Below, one piece after another: positions 26,333-34,514 of a stretch of DNA of 64,000 nucleotides. The DNA comes from Lysobacter arseniciresistens ZS79 (GTDB lineage: Bacteria > Pseudomonadota > Gammaproteobacteria > Xanthomonadales > Xanthomonadaceae), in assembly GCF_000768335.1 (NCBI RefSeq), contig NZ_AVPT01000003.1, positions 123,416 to 187,415 of the forward strand, in the 5' to 3' direction. The notes below the pieces were generated by a model, which did no database searches, was not told where the DNA came from, and saw only the letters and a program-made list of their open reading frames with translations. Position 1 is the first letter of the stretch; each line of letters begins with the position of its first letter. The position numbers were made by a program, and so were the translations under genes.

Positions 26333-28357
26333 TCACTTCGCGTAGCGCCCGCCGCAGGACGCATCCTCGCCGGGGCCGAGTTCCAGCGTCGCCAGCAACG
26401 CCGCCGGCGGCGCGATGTTCCCAAGCGTCAGCGCGATCGCCGCGCGCAGGCCGATGCGCCCCATGTCGGGTCGCAGGTCGGGGTTGGCGAAGCTGCCGTC
26501 GACCAGCAATGGCGCGCGGAACGCGAACAGGCTGCGGTCCTTCGGGCGCGGCTTGATCACCAGGTCCAGCCGCTCGTCCTTCAGGCTGATCGTGCCTTCG
26601 CCGATCAGGATCGTGTCGGTGGTATCGAACGCCAGCGAGCGCACCGTCATCAGGCCGTCGTCGACCTTGAAGTCGCCGAACGCGCAGCGCACCGGGATCA
26701 GCCGGTCCTCGGTGAGCTTGAACTTGATGATCTCGGCCAGGTCGATGCCGGCCATCTCCATCAGCAGGTTGCTGATGCGGCCGCTGCCCATGCCGACCGC
26801 GACCTCGCCGTTGCTGCTGCCGAGCATCGCCGCCACCGAGTTGCCGGTGCCGGCCAGCTGCACGTGGCCGCCGACGCGGCCGATCGCGTTCTGTGCCAGT
26901 TCGACCTTCGGCAGCAGGCTCGACAGGTCCAGCCCGCTGGCGTTGACGTCCGCGCGGGTACGGATCGGCGACTCGCGCGCGTCCATGCGGATGGTCGAGC
27001 GGATGTCGCCGCCGGCGACGCCGAAGTTGAGCGGGTCCAGCCGCAACAGGCCGTTCTCCAGGTAAAGGTGGGCGTCCATGTCGTCCAGCGGCAGCGACGG
27101 CGAATTGATGCGCGCGGCGCGCAGGCGGACGTCGGCGTCCATCGCCTGCAGCTTGTCGAGCTGGTACGGGGTGTCGGGCAGGACGCGTCCGCTGGCCTGC
27201 TCCTGGGCGGCCTTCGCGGCCAGTTCGGGGTTGGTGGACTCGCTGCCGCCGGTGTCCGGCGCGCCGCCGACGAAGCCGGCGAGGTCGTCGAAATCCAGCC
27301 GGCTGGAATGCAGGTCGGCGCGCAGGTACGGGCGTGGGCCGCCGGTGTCGACGTTGGCGTCGCCGCCGAGGTCGCTGTCGCCGACGGTGCCGTTGAAGTC
27401 GTTGTAGAACCAGGTGGTGCCGTCGCGGGTGAAATGGCCGTCGAGCCGGTACGGCGGGGTGTCGGGCAGGGCGATGCCGAGCAGCGGGTAGAGGTCGGCG
27501 AGGTTGCTGCCGCCGAGCGCGAGTTGCAGGTCGAAGTCGCGCAGCCGCAGCGGGTCGAGCAGGGTGCCGCGGGCATGCGCGCGGGTGTCGCCGGCGCGTG
27601 CGCGGGCGTCGATCCGGTAGGGGCTGTCGGGGTTCTGCAATTCGAGCGGCGACTCGGCCTCGCCCTCCAGCGAGAACGCGTTGCCCTGCCAGCGGCCGCC
27701 GCCCTCGACCACGATCGGCGGTGCGCGCCCGTCGCCATCCGTCGCCCCGTCCTCGGCCTTCGCGGTGGCGACGTCGACCTTGATGTCGGTGTCGTTGGCG
27801 GCGTCGACGAAGGCCAGCTTGCCGTCGTCGATCCAGACCCGGCGGAACTCGACGTCGGTGTCACTGCCGGGTTCGCCGAAGTTCCAGTTGCCGCCGTGCT
27901 CGCCGGTCTCGAGGTTGAGCCGTGGCGCTGACAGGCGGATGTCGGGGATCAGCACTTCGCCGCGGAACAGCGGCTTGATCGCGAGGGCCAGTTCCAGCCG
28001 GCGCGCCGAGGCCATCACCGGGGTTCCGGCCCAGTCCGCGTTGCCGAACGCCAGCCCGTCGGCGGTGATCACCGGGACCCAGCCGAGGTCGACGTCGAGG
28101 TCGCCGCCGATCTCGAACTCCCGGCCGGTGCGCGCTTCCACCTGGCGCTCGATCGGGCCCTTGAACCAGTTCCAGTCCCACAGCAGTACCAGCACCACGA
28201 TGGCCAGCGCGAGCAGCGCCAGCGCGGTCAGCCACGGGTGGCGCGTGACGTGCCGCCACGGCGGTTGCCGGGGGCCGTCGTTACCGCCGCCCGGTGCGTC
28301 GCTGCCGCGCGGATCGGAGCGTTTGCCCGGCGCGTCCGCTGGCGTGTCGGTGGCCAT
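26333..28357 (-). CDS. AsmA family inner-membrane protein
   Basis: 674 residues. A cytosolic, Pro/Gly-rich head of about 40 residues is followed by one membrane helix (LTALALLALAIVVLVLLWDW), then a long periplasmic part. The AsmA N-terminal block (KGPIERQVEARTGREFEIGG) and the C-terminal AsmA domain (ISNLLMEMAGIDLAEIIKFK, RCAFGDFKVDDGLMTVRSLA) are clear. AsmA-like proteins form beta-grooves thought to carry phospholipids to the outer membrane. Two lipoprotein genes follow closely on the same strand upstream. It converges with the CBS gene with only 26 bases between. Confidence 0.92.
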   Translation of the reverse strand: MATDTPADAPGKRSDPRGSDAPGGGNDGPRQPPWRHVTRHPWLTALALLALAIVVLVLLWDWNWFKGPIERQVEARTGREFEIGGDLDVDLGWVPVITADGLAFGNADWAGTPVMASARRLELALAIKPLFRGEVLIPDIRLSAPRLNLETGEHGGNWNFGEPGSDTDVEFRRVWIDDGKLAFVDAANDTDIKVDVATAKAEDGATDGDGRAPPIVVEGGGRWQGNAFSLEGEAESPLELQNPDSPYRIDARARAGDTRAHARGTLLDPLRLRDFDLQLALGGSNLADLYPLLGIALPDTPPYRLDGHFTRDGTTWFYNDFNGTVGDSDLGGDANVDTGGPRPYLRADLHSSRLDFDDLAGFVGGAPDTGGSESTNPELAAKAAQEQASGRVLPDTPYQLDKLQAMDADVRLRAARINSPSLPLDDMDAHLYLENGLLRLDPLNFGVAGGDIRSTIRMDARESPIRTRADVNASGLDLSSLLPKVELAQNAIGRVGGHVQLAGTGNSVAAMLGSSNGEVAVGMGSGRISNLLMEMAGIDLAEIIKFKLTEDRLIPVRCAFGDFKVDDGLMTVRSLAFDTTDTILIGEGTISLKDERLDLVIKPRPKDRSLFAFRAPLLVDGSFANPDLRPDMGRIGLRAAIALTLGNIAPPAALLATLELGPGEDASCGGRYAK

Positions 28358-28369
28358 CCGCCGCGGACG

Positions 28370-28708
28370 TCACTCGGGCCGGCAGGCGAGCGGTCCGGTT
28401 TCGTCCTGGCCAAGCACCGCGCCGTCGTCCTCGACCGAGAACTCGAGCGCGCCACCGGTGAACAGCGGCGGGCTGCGGTCGGCGATCCGTTGCAGTTCGA
28501 CCGTGCGGCCGTCGGCGGCGCTGGCGACCACGGTGTCGCCCATGACCGCGACACTCCAGCCGTCGTCGCAGCTGTAGCGCATGCTCGCGGTATCGGTGTC
28601 CACCATGGCGGGGTCGACCGGCGCGGCGTCGGGTTCGGCGCTGCAGCCGGCCAGAACGACGGCGCCGAGCACCGCCGCGAACAGCAGTTGTCTGGGGAAG
28701 GCTGGCAT
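28370..28708 (-). CDS. MliC-like lipoprotein (C-type lysozyme inhibitor family)
   Basis: 112 residues with lipobox LAGC (Cys22), so a lipid-anchored periplasmic or outer-membrane protein. The mature part fits the MliC/PliC pattern: an early MRYSCDDG, a central hydrophobic strand, a GGALEFSVEDDG segment and a final ACRPE cysteine that can pair with the first. MliC proteins protect peptidoglycan from animal lysozyme. The conserved active loop is not exact, so a different ligand is possible. I used the ATG at 28706-28708, which gives a proper signal; a second MliC-like gene lies upstream. Confidence 0.72.
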   Translation of the reverse strand: MPAFPRQLLFAAVLGAVVLAGCSAEPDAAPVDPAMVDTDTASMRYSCDDGWSVAVMGDTVVASAADGRTVELQRIADRSPPLFTGGALEFSVEDDGAVLGQDETGPLACRPE

Positions 28709-28787
28709 GTCGGTCCACTCCGGGTGCGGGGTCGAGGCCACCTTCCGCAGCGGCCGGTCAAACGCGGGTGAATGCGTTGTTGGGCGT

Positions 28788-29198
28788 TCAGGACGCGCCC
28801 GGGGCCCGCCGCCCGCACCGGGATGCCTCGCCGTCGCGGGTCAGTCGCAAGCGGTCGCCCTCGCGCTCCAGCGCGATGGCCCGCCCGACGTACACGTCGC
28901 TACCCGGCATGGAGGCCGACTGCGCGCGCGGCAGCGTGAGCGTGGTGTCGTCGGCGAGGCGCACGGTCGCATCGTAGTAGCCGAAGCGCACCTCGATGAC
29001 GTCGCCGTTGTCGCAGTGGTAAAGCGCCGGGCCGCTGTCGATGGCGGGCGTGTCGATGGGGGTTACGGGCGCGGGTGAAGGTGTCGCCGCGGCCGGGCTG
29101 CTGTCGACGGGGGGCGGTGCCTCCGGTGCGGCGCAGGCCAGCAGACCGGCACCGACCAGGGTGCCGACGACGGACAACGGTGCGGGGCGATGCGGCAT
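28788..29198 (-). CDS. Second MliC-like lipoprotein
   Basis: 136 residues with lipobox LLAC (Cys22), followed by a Pro/Ala/Ser-rich tether (about 23-58) that would let the domain reach across the periplasm. The domain starts at ALYHCDNGDVIEVRFGY and ends at GEASRCG, the same Cys-to-Cys layout as the neighbouring gene, with strands TVRLADDTTLTLPRA and DRLRLTRDG. It looks like a divergent paralogue, probably with the same lysozyme-inhibitor or cell-wall role. It lies 79 bases upstream of the other copy and downstream of prfC. Confidence 0.7.
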   Translation of the reverse strand: MPHRPAPLSVVGTLVGAGLLACAAPEAPPPVDSSPAAATPSPAPVTPIDTPAIDSGPALYHCDNGDVIEVRFGYYDATVRLADDTTLTLPRAQSASMPGSDVYVGRAIALEREGDRLRLTRDGEASRCGRRAPGAS

Positions 29199-29279
29199 GG
29201 GCGGTCTCCGTGCGGAGGACGCGCCGAACCTAGCGCCGCCCGCGCCTGCATCGCGTGAGCGGCGGTGCTGCAGACTGGC

Positions 29280-30884
29280 TCAGTCGACCGCGACCGTGTG
29301 CGCGTGCTCGCGGGTGGCGAGGAACTCGACGTCCGGCGAACGCTCGGACGCCAGTTGCAGGTTGACCCGGGTCGGCGCCAGGTAGACCAGTTCGCCGGCC
29401 GCGTCGATCGCGAGGTTCACTGCGTTCTTGTCGCGGAACTCGTCCAGTTTCTTCTCGTTGCCGCAACGCACCCAGCGCGCGGTGGCGATCGTCACCGGCT
29501 CGAAGATCGCGTCGACGCCGTATTCGTCCTTGAGCCGGTACGCGACCACGTCGAACTGCAGCACGCCGACCGCGCCGAGGATCAGGTCGTTGCTCATCAG
29601 CGGCCGGAAGAACTGGGTCGCGCCTTCCTCGGACAGCTGCGCCAGGCCCTTCTGCAGCTGCTTGAGCTTGAGCGGGTCGCGCAGGCGCGCGCGGCGGAAC
29701 AGTTCGGGCGCGAAGTTGGGGATGCCGGTGAACGACAGCTTCTCGCCCTCGGTGAAGGTGTCGCCGATCGAGATGGTGCCGTGGTTGTGGATGCCGATCA
29801 CGTCGCCGGAGTACGCGGTCTCGGCGATCTCGCGGTCGCTGGCCATGAAGGTCAGTGCGTTGGCCAGCTTCATGTCCTTGCCGCTGCGCACGTGGAAGGC
29901 CTTCATGCCGGCCTCGAACTTGCCCGAGCAGATCCGCATGAAGGCGACGCGGTCGCGGTGCTGCGGGTCCATGTTGGCCTGGATCTTGAACACGAAGCCG
30001 GTCAGCTTGTCCTCGGTCGGCGCGACCTCGCGGCTGGTGGTCGCGCGCGGCCGCGGCGACGGCGCATGGCGGACGAAGAAGTCCAGCAGCAGCTGCACGC
30101 CGAAGTTGTTGACCGCCGAACCGAAGAACACCGGGGTCTGCTCGCCGGCAAGGTACTTGCCGATGTCGAACGGATGACTGGCGCCCTGCACCAGTTCCAG
30201 CTCGTCGCGCAGTTCGGCCAGCGTGGCCGCGCCGATCGCCGCTTCCAGCGCCGGGTCGTCGATCGACTTGAAGATGGTCGAGTCCTGCCGGGTGAAGTTG
30301 CGGCCCTGCTCGTACAGGTGGACCTCGCCGCTGACCAGGTGGACCACGCCCTTCAGCCGCTTGCCCATGCCGATCGGCCAGGTGATCGGCGCGCACTGGA
30401 TGCCCAGCACCGACTCGACCTCGTCGAGCAGTTCGATCGGGTCGCGGCCCTCGCGGTCGAGCTTGTTGATGAAGGTCATGATCGGCGTGTCGCGCAGCCG
30501 GCAGACCTCCATCAGCTTGATCGTGCGTTCCTCCACGCCCTTGGCCACGTCGATCACCATCAGCGCCGAGTCGACCGCGGTCAGCACCCGGTAGGTGTCC
30601 TCGCCGAAGTCGGCGTGGCCCGGGGTGTCGAGCAGGTTGACGATGTGGCCGTCGTAGGGGAACTGCATCACCGACGAGGTCACCGAGATGCCGCGTTCCT
30701 TCTCCAGCGCCATCCAGTCGGAGGTGGCGCTGCGGCTGGTCTTGCGCGACTTGACCGAGCCGGCCATCTGGATCGCGCCGCCGAACAGCAGCAGCTTCTC
30801 GGTCAGCGTGGTCTTGCCTGCGTCGGGGTGGGAGATGATCGCGAAGGTGCGGCGACGCAGGGCTTCGATGGAAACGTCGGACAT
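29280..30884 (-). CDS. prfC: Peptide chain release factor 3
   Basis: 534 residues (E. coli 529). RF3 is a GTPase that removes RF1/RF2 from the ribosome after termination. The G1 loop is SHPDAGKTT with Lys24, switch II is [12 protein letters not shown], and NKLD supplies guanine specificity. Domains II and III follow, with the RF3-specific C-terminus. I chose the ATG at 30882-30884, matching the family start; an in-frame ATG 81 bases upstream adds a non-conserved head. Confidence 0.97.
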   Translation of the reverse strand: MSDVSIEALRRRTFAIISHPDAGKTTLTEKLLLFGGAIQMAGSVKSRKTSRSATSDWMALEKERGISVTSSVMQFPYDGHIVNLLDTPGHADFGEDTYRVLTAVDSALMVIDVAKGVEERTIKLMEVCRLRDTPIMTFINKLDREGRDPIELLDEVESVLGIQCAPITWPIGMGKRLKGVVHLVSGEVHLYEQGRNFTRQDSTIFKSIDDPALEAAIGAATLAELRDELELVQGASHPFDIGKYLAGEQTPVFFGSAVNNFGVQLLLDFFVRHAPSPRPRATTSREVAPTEDKLTGFVFKIQANMDPQHRDRVAFMRICSGKFEAGMKAFHVRSGKDMKLANALTFMASDREIAETAYSGDVIGIHNHGTISIGDTFTEGEKLSFTGIPNFAPELFRRARLRDPLKLKQLQKGLAQLSEEGATQFFRPLMSNDLILGAVGVLQFDVVAYRLKDEYGVDAIFEPVTIATARWVRCGNEKKLDEFRDKNAVNLAIDAAGELVYLAPTRVNLQLASERSPDVEFLATREHAHTVAVD

Positions 30885-31046
30885 GGCGACGGCGCGCGGG
30901 CGCGCCGGAAGGCTGCAGGGAGGGCGCGGATTATAACGGGAGCCCGGAACTGCCCACCCAGTCACACAAGCGGCGGTTCAGCCGGCGCCGCGTCCGCCGA
31001 TACCGCAAGCGGAGGCGGGACATCCGCAGGCGAGGGGGAATTCAGG

Positions 31047-32147
31047 GTGCAGATTGTCATCGTGGGGAACGGGCACGGCGCGGCCAGCGAGCTCGAACAG
31101 GCACTTTCGGACTTCGGGCTGGACTGGAACACGCGCTGGCTGGACGACGCCGGCCCGCTGCTGGACGGCGAGCCGGGCACGGTCGACGTGGTCGTGTGCG
31201 GGATGCAGGTGGGCGACCGCCGCGGCCCGGACCTGCTGGCCGCGCTGCGCGACCGCCATCCCGAGGCGGTGCGGATCCTGCTGCTGGACGACGGCCAGGA
31301 CGCCGACGCGCTGCGTTCGATGGCCAGCGCGCATCGCCTGCTGCGCCGGCCGCTGGACGCCGGCGAGCTGATCGAGGCGGTCGAGAGCGTGGTCGAACTG
31401 CGCGAACTGCTCGACAACCCCGCGTTGAAGGAGGCGATCGGCCGGGTCGAGTCGCTGCCGCCGCCGCCCAAGCTCTATCTCGACCTGACCCAGTTGCTGC
31501 GCGACCCGGAAACCAGCAGCGCCGAGGTCGCCGAACTGCTGTCGCAGGACCCGGTGCTGGCCGCCAAGATGCTGCGGCTGTGCAACTCCGCCTATTTCTC
31601 GGCCGGCCGCGTGGTCACCGACATCCGCGCCGCCGTGACCCGGCTTGGCCTGCAGAACACCCAGCAACTGGTGCTGGCAACCGAGGCCTTCGGCACCCCG
31701 GCCGAGGTCGACGGCATCGACCGCGAGGCGATGCAGGCGCGCGCGCTGCGCACCTCGCGGTTGGCCGCGCAGATCCTCGGCGGCTCCAGTGCCGAACTGG
31801 CCGCCACCGCCGGCCTGCTGGCCGAAGTCGGCAGCCTGCTGCCGGGCATGCGCTCGACCCTGCCCGACGGCACCGAGCAGAATCCCGACGCGCCGCACTT
31901 CGCCGAGGCCGGCGCCTACCTGCTCGGCCTGTGGGGCCTGCCGATGCCGATCGTCGAGGCGGTCGCCAACCACCACCAGCCGGGGCGGATGCGCATGTCC
32001 GGCTTCTGGGTCGCCGGCGCGGTGCACGTAGCCGCCGCGCTGGTGGCCGGCACCGAGGTCGACGAGGCCTACCTGCGCTCGGTCGGCCAGATCGACAAGC
32101 TGCCCAAGTGGCGTCTGCTGGGCGAGAACCTGGCCGAGGCGGCGTAA
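31047..32147 (+). CDS. HDOD-domain signalling protein with degenerate receiver domain
   Basis: 366 residues. Residues 1-115 have the size and layout of a response-regulator receiver but lack the phospho-acceptor: the expected Asp position reads DVVVCGMQVGD (Gly), and the acidic pair near the start is replaced by VGNGHG. From about 130 to 330 is an HDOD domain (SLPPPPKLYLDLTQLL, LAAKMLRLCNSAYFS, TAGLLAEVGSLLPG, VANHHQPG). HDOD proteins bind partners in c-di-GMP and motility pathways of Xanthomonas and have no proven catalysis. The start GTG 31047 follows AGGGGGA. The 3' end overlaps the convergent M23 gene by 79 bases. Confidence 0.88.
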   Translation: MQIVIVGNGHGAASELEQALSDFGLDWNTRWLDDAGPLLDGEPGTVDVVVCGMQVGDRRGPDLLAALRDRHPEAVRILLLDDGQDADALRSMASAHRLLRRPLDAGELIEAVESVVELRELLDNPALKEAIGRVESLPPPPKLYLDLTQLLRDPETSSAEVAELLSQDPVLAAKMLRLCNSAYFSAGRVVTDIRAAVTRLGLQNTQQLVLATEAFGTPAEVDGIDREAMQARALRTSRLAAQILGGSSAELAATAGLLAEVGSLLPGMRSTLPDGTEQNPDAPHFAEAGAYLLGLWGLPMPIVEAVANHHQPGRMRMSGFWVAGAVHVAAALVAGTEVDEAYLRSVGQIDKLPKWRLLGENLAEAA

Positions 32148-33079
32148 CCGGTCGCAGCTGAATCGCCTGCCGCGCCGAGGTCGAGCAGGCCCTCCGGCCC
32201 GGCCATTCGGAACGGCAGCGACAGCAACCGCATGCCGCGGTTCACCTGCACCACGAAGTGCAGGTGCGGCCCGGTGCTGAAGCCGGTGTTGCCGGACAGG
32301 CCGACCTGCTGGCCGGCGCGCACGCGCTGGCCGCTGCGCACCATCACGCCGCCGGGCTGCAGGTGCGCGTACAGCGCCATCGAGCCGTCGTCGTGCAGGA
32401 TCCGGACGAAGTTGGCGCGGCCGGCGTAGCGGTCGCGGTCCAGCCCGGTGCGGCCGAAACCGCCCTCGGTCTGCATCACCACCCCGTCGCGCGCGGCCAG
32501 CACCGGCGTGCCCTCGGGCGTGGCGAAGTCGACCGCGTAGCGGTTTTCCGCGTCGCCGTGGCTGAAGCTGCCGCCGTGGCCCTGGTCGATGCGGGTGCTG
32601 GGCGCCTGCAACGGCAGGCGGTAGACGACGTCGCGCGGGGCCGCGCTGGGGTGGCCGGGCAGGCTGTCCATGCGCAGTTCGAACGCGGTGGCGCGGGCCG
32701 GGTCGGACGACTGCAGCACCGCCACCAGCGCACTGCCGCCGGCGGCCACGGTGGCCCGCGCGGGCAGGGCGGGGCGGCTGTCGACGTTCTCGCGGCGGCT
32801 GTAGTGCAGCATCACCTCGATCGGGCCGGCCAGGCGGTTGTCGGCCCAGGCCTGCCAGCCGCCGTCGACCGGCTCGATCCGCAAGCCGGCGATCGGGGTC
32901 GGCTCGCTCGGCACCGCGAGGGTGGTGACCGGCGCCTCGCTCGCCGGCCGGCGGTCGCCGTAATGGGTGATGCCGTCGGCGTCGGTCCAGCGGTAGACCT
33001 GCCCGGCGTCGGCGCACACCGGCGCCATGGCCGCGACGGCCAGCGCCAGCACTGCAACCGGGCCGCGCAACCGCTCCAC
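32069..33079 (-). CDS. M23 family (LytM/lysostaphin-like) peptidase with DUF4124 domain
   Basis: 336 residues. A signal peptide (VAVLALAVAAMAPVCADA) is followed by a DUF4124 module (VYRWTDADGITHYGDRRPA), a middle beta-domain, and a C-terminal peptidase. Zinc motifs are complete: HGDAENRYAVDF gives His and Asp, and HLHF gives the last ligand. It is a periplasmic or secreted peptidoglycan peptidase. The start is GTG (33077-33079), one base after the stop of the upstream lipoprotein gene, so the two are coupled. The last 30 or so residues are read from sequence antisense to the HDOD gene and look unconserved. Confidence 0.9.
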   Translation of the reverse strand: MERLRGPVAVLALAVAAMAPVCADAGQVYRWTDADGITHYGDRRPASEAPVTTLAVPSEPTPIAGLRIEPVDGGWQAWADNRLAGPIEVMLHYSRRENVDSRPALPARATVAAGGSALVAVLQSSDPARATAFELRMDSLPGHPSAAPRDVVYRLPLQAPSTRIDQGHGGSFSHGDAENRYAVDFATPEGTPVLAARDGVVMQTEGGFGRTGLDRDRYAGRANFVRILHDDGSMALYAHLQPGGVMVRSGQRVRAGQQVGLSGNTGFSTGPHLHFVVQVNRGMRLLSLPFRMAGPEGLLDLGAAGDSAATGYAASARFSPSRRHLGSLSIWPTERR

Positions 33080-33080
33080 C

Positions 33081-34214
33081 TCAGCCGCCGCACTCCGGCG
33101 CCAGCCCGAGGCCGCGCGCGATCTCCTGCAGGTCGAACGCGACCACCGCGGTGTCGGCGTGCACCGCGAACAGCGCGCCGTGCGGGAAGGTCGGCGTGCT
33201 GGCCGCGTGCAGCGCGACGCCGTCGGTGAACGCGGTGCGGGTGCCGCGGAAGCTGCCGGCCGGACGCAGGCTGTCGCGCTCGAACAGGTGGAACAGCGTC
33301 CGCGGTTCCAGCTGGTCGACCGCCAGCCAGTAGCCGGTGTCGGCGCTGCAGGCCCACAGCGCCACGCCCTCGGCCTCGGCGGCGAACACGTCCTGCGGCA
33401 GGCTGCGGCCGGTGGCGCGGCCGTCGAGGTGGTACTCGCGCAAGGTCGAGCCGACGCCGCCGTCCGCGGTCGGGAAGCGCTCGTCGGCGATCAGCAGGCG
33501 GTCGCGCGAGGGGTCGCCGGCGATCGATTCGACCACGTGCAGCGCGCTCGCGCCGGTGTCGCCGAAGGAGCCGGCATGGCGCGCGCTCAGGTCGCCGTCC
33601 GGACCGAAGCGGACGTGGTAGCGGCGCACGCGCTGGTCGAGCTCGGCCGCCGGCGGCACCACGTCGAACCGCTCGCCGTACATGAAGCTGTCGGTGACGT
33701 AGAGCTCCAGTTCGCCCGGCGCGGGCTCGTTGATCCACAGGCCGTACGGGCTGCGCAGCTCGGCCTCGCCGAAGCTGCCAAGCGGCTCGAAGCCCGGCAG
33801 CGCGAGCACCTGCACGCGGCCGTTGTCACGCTCGGCAACGAACAGGTGGTCGCCGTGCACGGCAACGCCATTGGGACGGTCGAACTGCCCGGGGCCGGCG
33901 CCGGGCCCGCCGAAGGTGCGCAGCAGCGCGCCGCTGTCGGCATCGAACACCAGCAGGCGATCGGCGGACTTGGATGTGGCGATGAGCCAGGTGCGGCCGT
34001 CCGGCGTGACCCAGGTGGCGAGCGAGTCCAGTTCGTCGTCGGGCGCGGCGGGACTGAGGTAGTGCTCGGTCAGCGTTACCACCGCGGGCGCGGGCATGGC
34101 GGCGTCGGGCACGACGACGGCGGCTGCGGGAGCCGGCGCATCGACGGTCGGCGCGCGGCTCGCGCAGGCCGCCAGCAAGAGGATGGATGCAGGTACGAGA
34201 AGGCGCGGGTTCAT
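33081..34214 (-). CDS. Six-bladed-propeller lipoprotein, phytase/SMP-30-like
   Basis: 377 residues with lipobox LLAAC (Cys17) and a Pro/Ala/Val tether to about residue 45. The body consists of beta-propeller blades of NHL/phytase type: SLATWVTPDGRTWLIATSKSA, LRTFGGPGAGPGQFDRPNGV, VAVHGDHLFVAERDNGRVQV, and ELYVTDSFMYGERFD. The acidic residues that bind calcium and phosphate in beta-propeller phytases are partly present, so phosphate-ester hydrolysis is possible but unproven. It is exported and membrane anchored. It is the first gene of a coupled pair with the M23 peptidase and is divergent from the metX operon, sharing a control region with it. Confidence 0.72.
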   Translation of the reverse strand: MNPRLLVPASILLLAACASRAPTVDAPAPAAAVVVPDAAMPAPAVVTLTEHYLSPAAPDDELDSLATWVTPDGRTWLIATSKSADRLLVFDADSGALLRTFGGPGAGPGQFDRPNGVAVHGDHLFVAERDNGRVQVLALPGFEPLGSFGEAELRSPYGLWINEPAPGELELYVTDSFMYGERFDVVPPAAELDQRVRRYHVRFGPDGDLSARHAGSFGDTGASALHVVESIAGDPSRDRLLIADERFPTADGGVGSTLREYHLDGRATGRSLPQDVFAAEAEGVALWACSADTGYWLAVDQLEPRTLFHLFERDSLRPAGSFRGTRTAFTDGVALHAASTPTFPHGALFAVHADTAVVAFDLQEIARGLGLAPECGG

Positions 34215-34264
34215 GGCGGCGAAGTGTAAGTGCAGGCGGGCGGGCGGCGGACGGTGGCGTATGG

Positions 34265-34294
34265 TCAATCGCTTTATCCGGATAAAGCGATTGA
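34265..34294. promoter_or_regulatory. Perfect 30-base palindrome, probable repressor operator of the met operon
   Basis: The half-site TCAATCGCTTTATCC (34265-34279) is followed at once by its exact reverse complement (34280-34294). Its right end runs into a consensus -35, TTGACA (34291-34296), so a bound protein would block transcription of metX-metB-hom and perhaps of the divergent lipoprotein gene, which starts at 34214. ArsR-type methionine-cycle regulators such as SahR use operators of this kind in Proteobacteria; the identity of the regulator is inference. No regulator gene is adjacent. Confidence 0.8.
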
Positions 34295-34319
34295 CAGACT
34301 GGAATCGCGGGCGCAGACT
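34291..34319 (+). promoter_or_regulatory. Candidate promoter of the metX-metB-hom operon
   Basis: TTGACA (34291-34296) is a perfect -35; 17 bases on, CAGACT (34314-34319) is a poor -10 that keeps the key A and T positions. The transcript would start near 34326, just before the riboswitch stem. Confidence 0.5.
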
Positions 34320-34328
34320 CCGCCGCAT

Positions 34329-34443
34329 CCATCGAGACCGGCTGAGGGACAGGCCCTTTGAAGCCGGGGCAACCCAGCGGCGTGCAAGCGTCGCGAAGGT
34401 GCCAATTCCTGCGGACGCCGGCGTGCCGGTCTCCGGAAGATGG
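34329..34443 (+). promoter_or_regulatory. S-box (SAM-I/SAM-IV clan) riboswitch
   Basis: Core blocks of S-box RNAs appear in order: GGCTGAGGGACAGGCCC (34340-34356), GAAGCCGGGGCAACC (34360-34374), a P3 hairpin (about 34378-34394) and AAGGTGCCAATTCCTGC (34396-34412). P2 is closed by GCTG with CAGC and carries the kink-turn GA pairs. An outer stem GAGACCGG (34334-34341) with CCGGTCTC (34426-34433), extended by CCATC with GATGG, closes the whole. It senses S-adenosylmethionine and would shut off the methionine genes downstream. Whether it is plain SAM-I or the SAM-I/IV variant needs a covariance search. Confidence 0.88.
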
Positions 34444-34487
34444 TTGCGCGCGATCCCGTCGGGGAACGCGTGTTCCGTCAGCTCGAT

Positions 34488-34511
34488 GGCCTCCTCCACG
34501 AACAGGAAGCC
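34488..34511 (+). promoter_or_regulatory. Hairpin that can hide the metX ribosome binding site
   Basis: GGCCTCCT (34488-34495) can pair with AGGAAGCC (34504-34511), with one mismatch and an eight-base loop. The right arm is the SD of metX, four bases before its ATG. No U-tract terminator was seen between riboswitch and gene, so control of translation initiation is the likelier output. Confidence 0.55.
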
Positions 34512-34514
34512 GCC

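Noticed and set aside
34440..34514. Longer metX start at an upstream frame position
   Set aside because: It would lie in the riboswitch's 3' stem; ATG 34515 has an SD and matches the gene's conserved body better.
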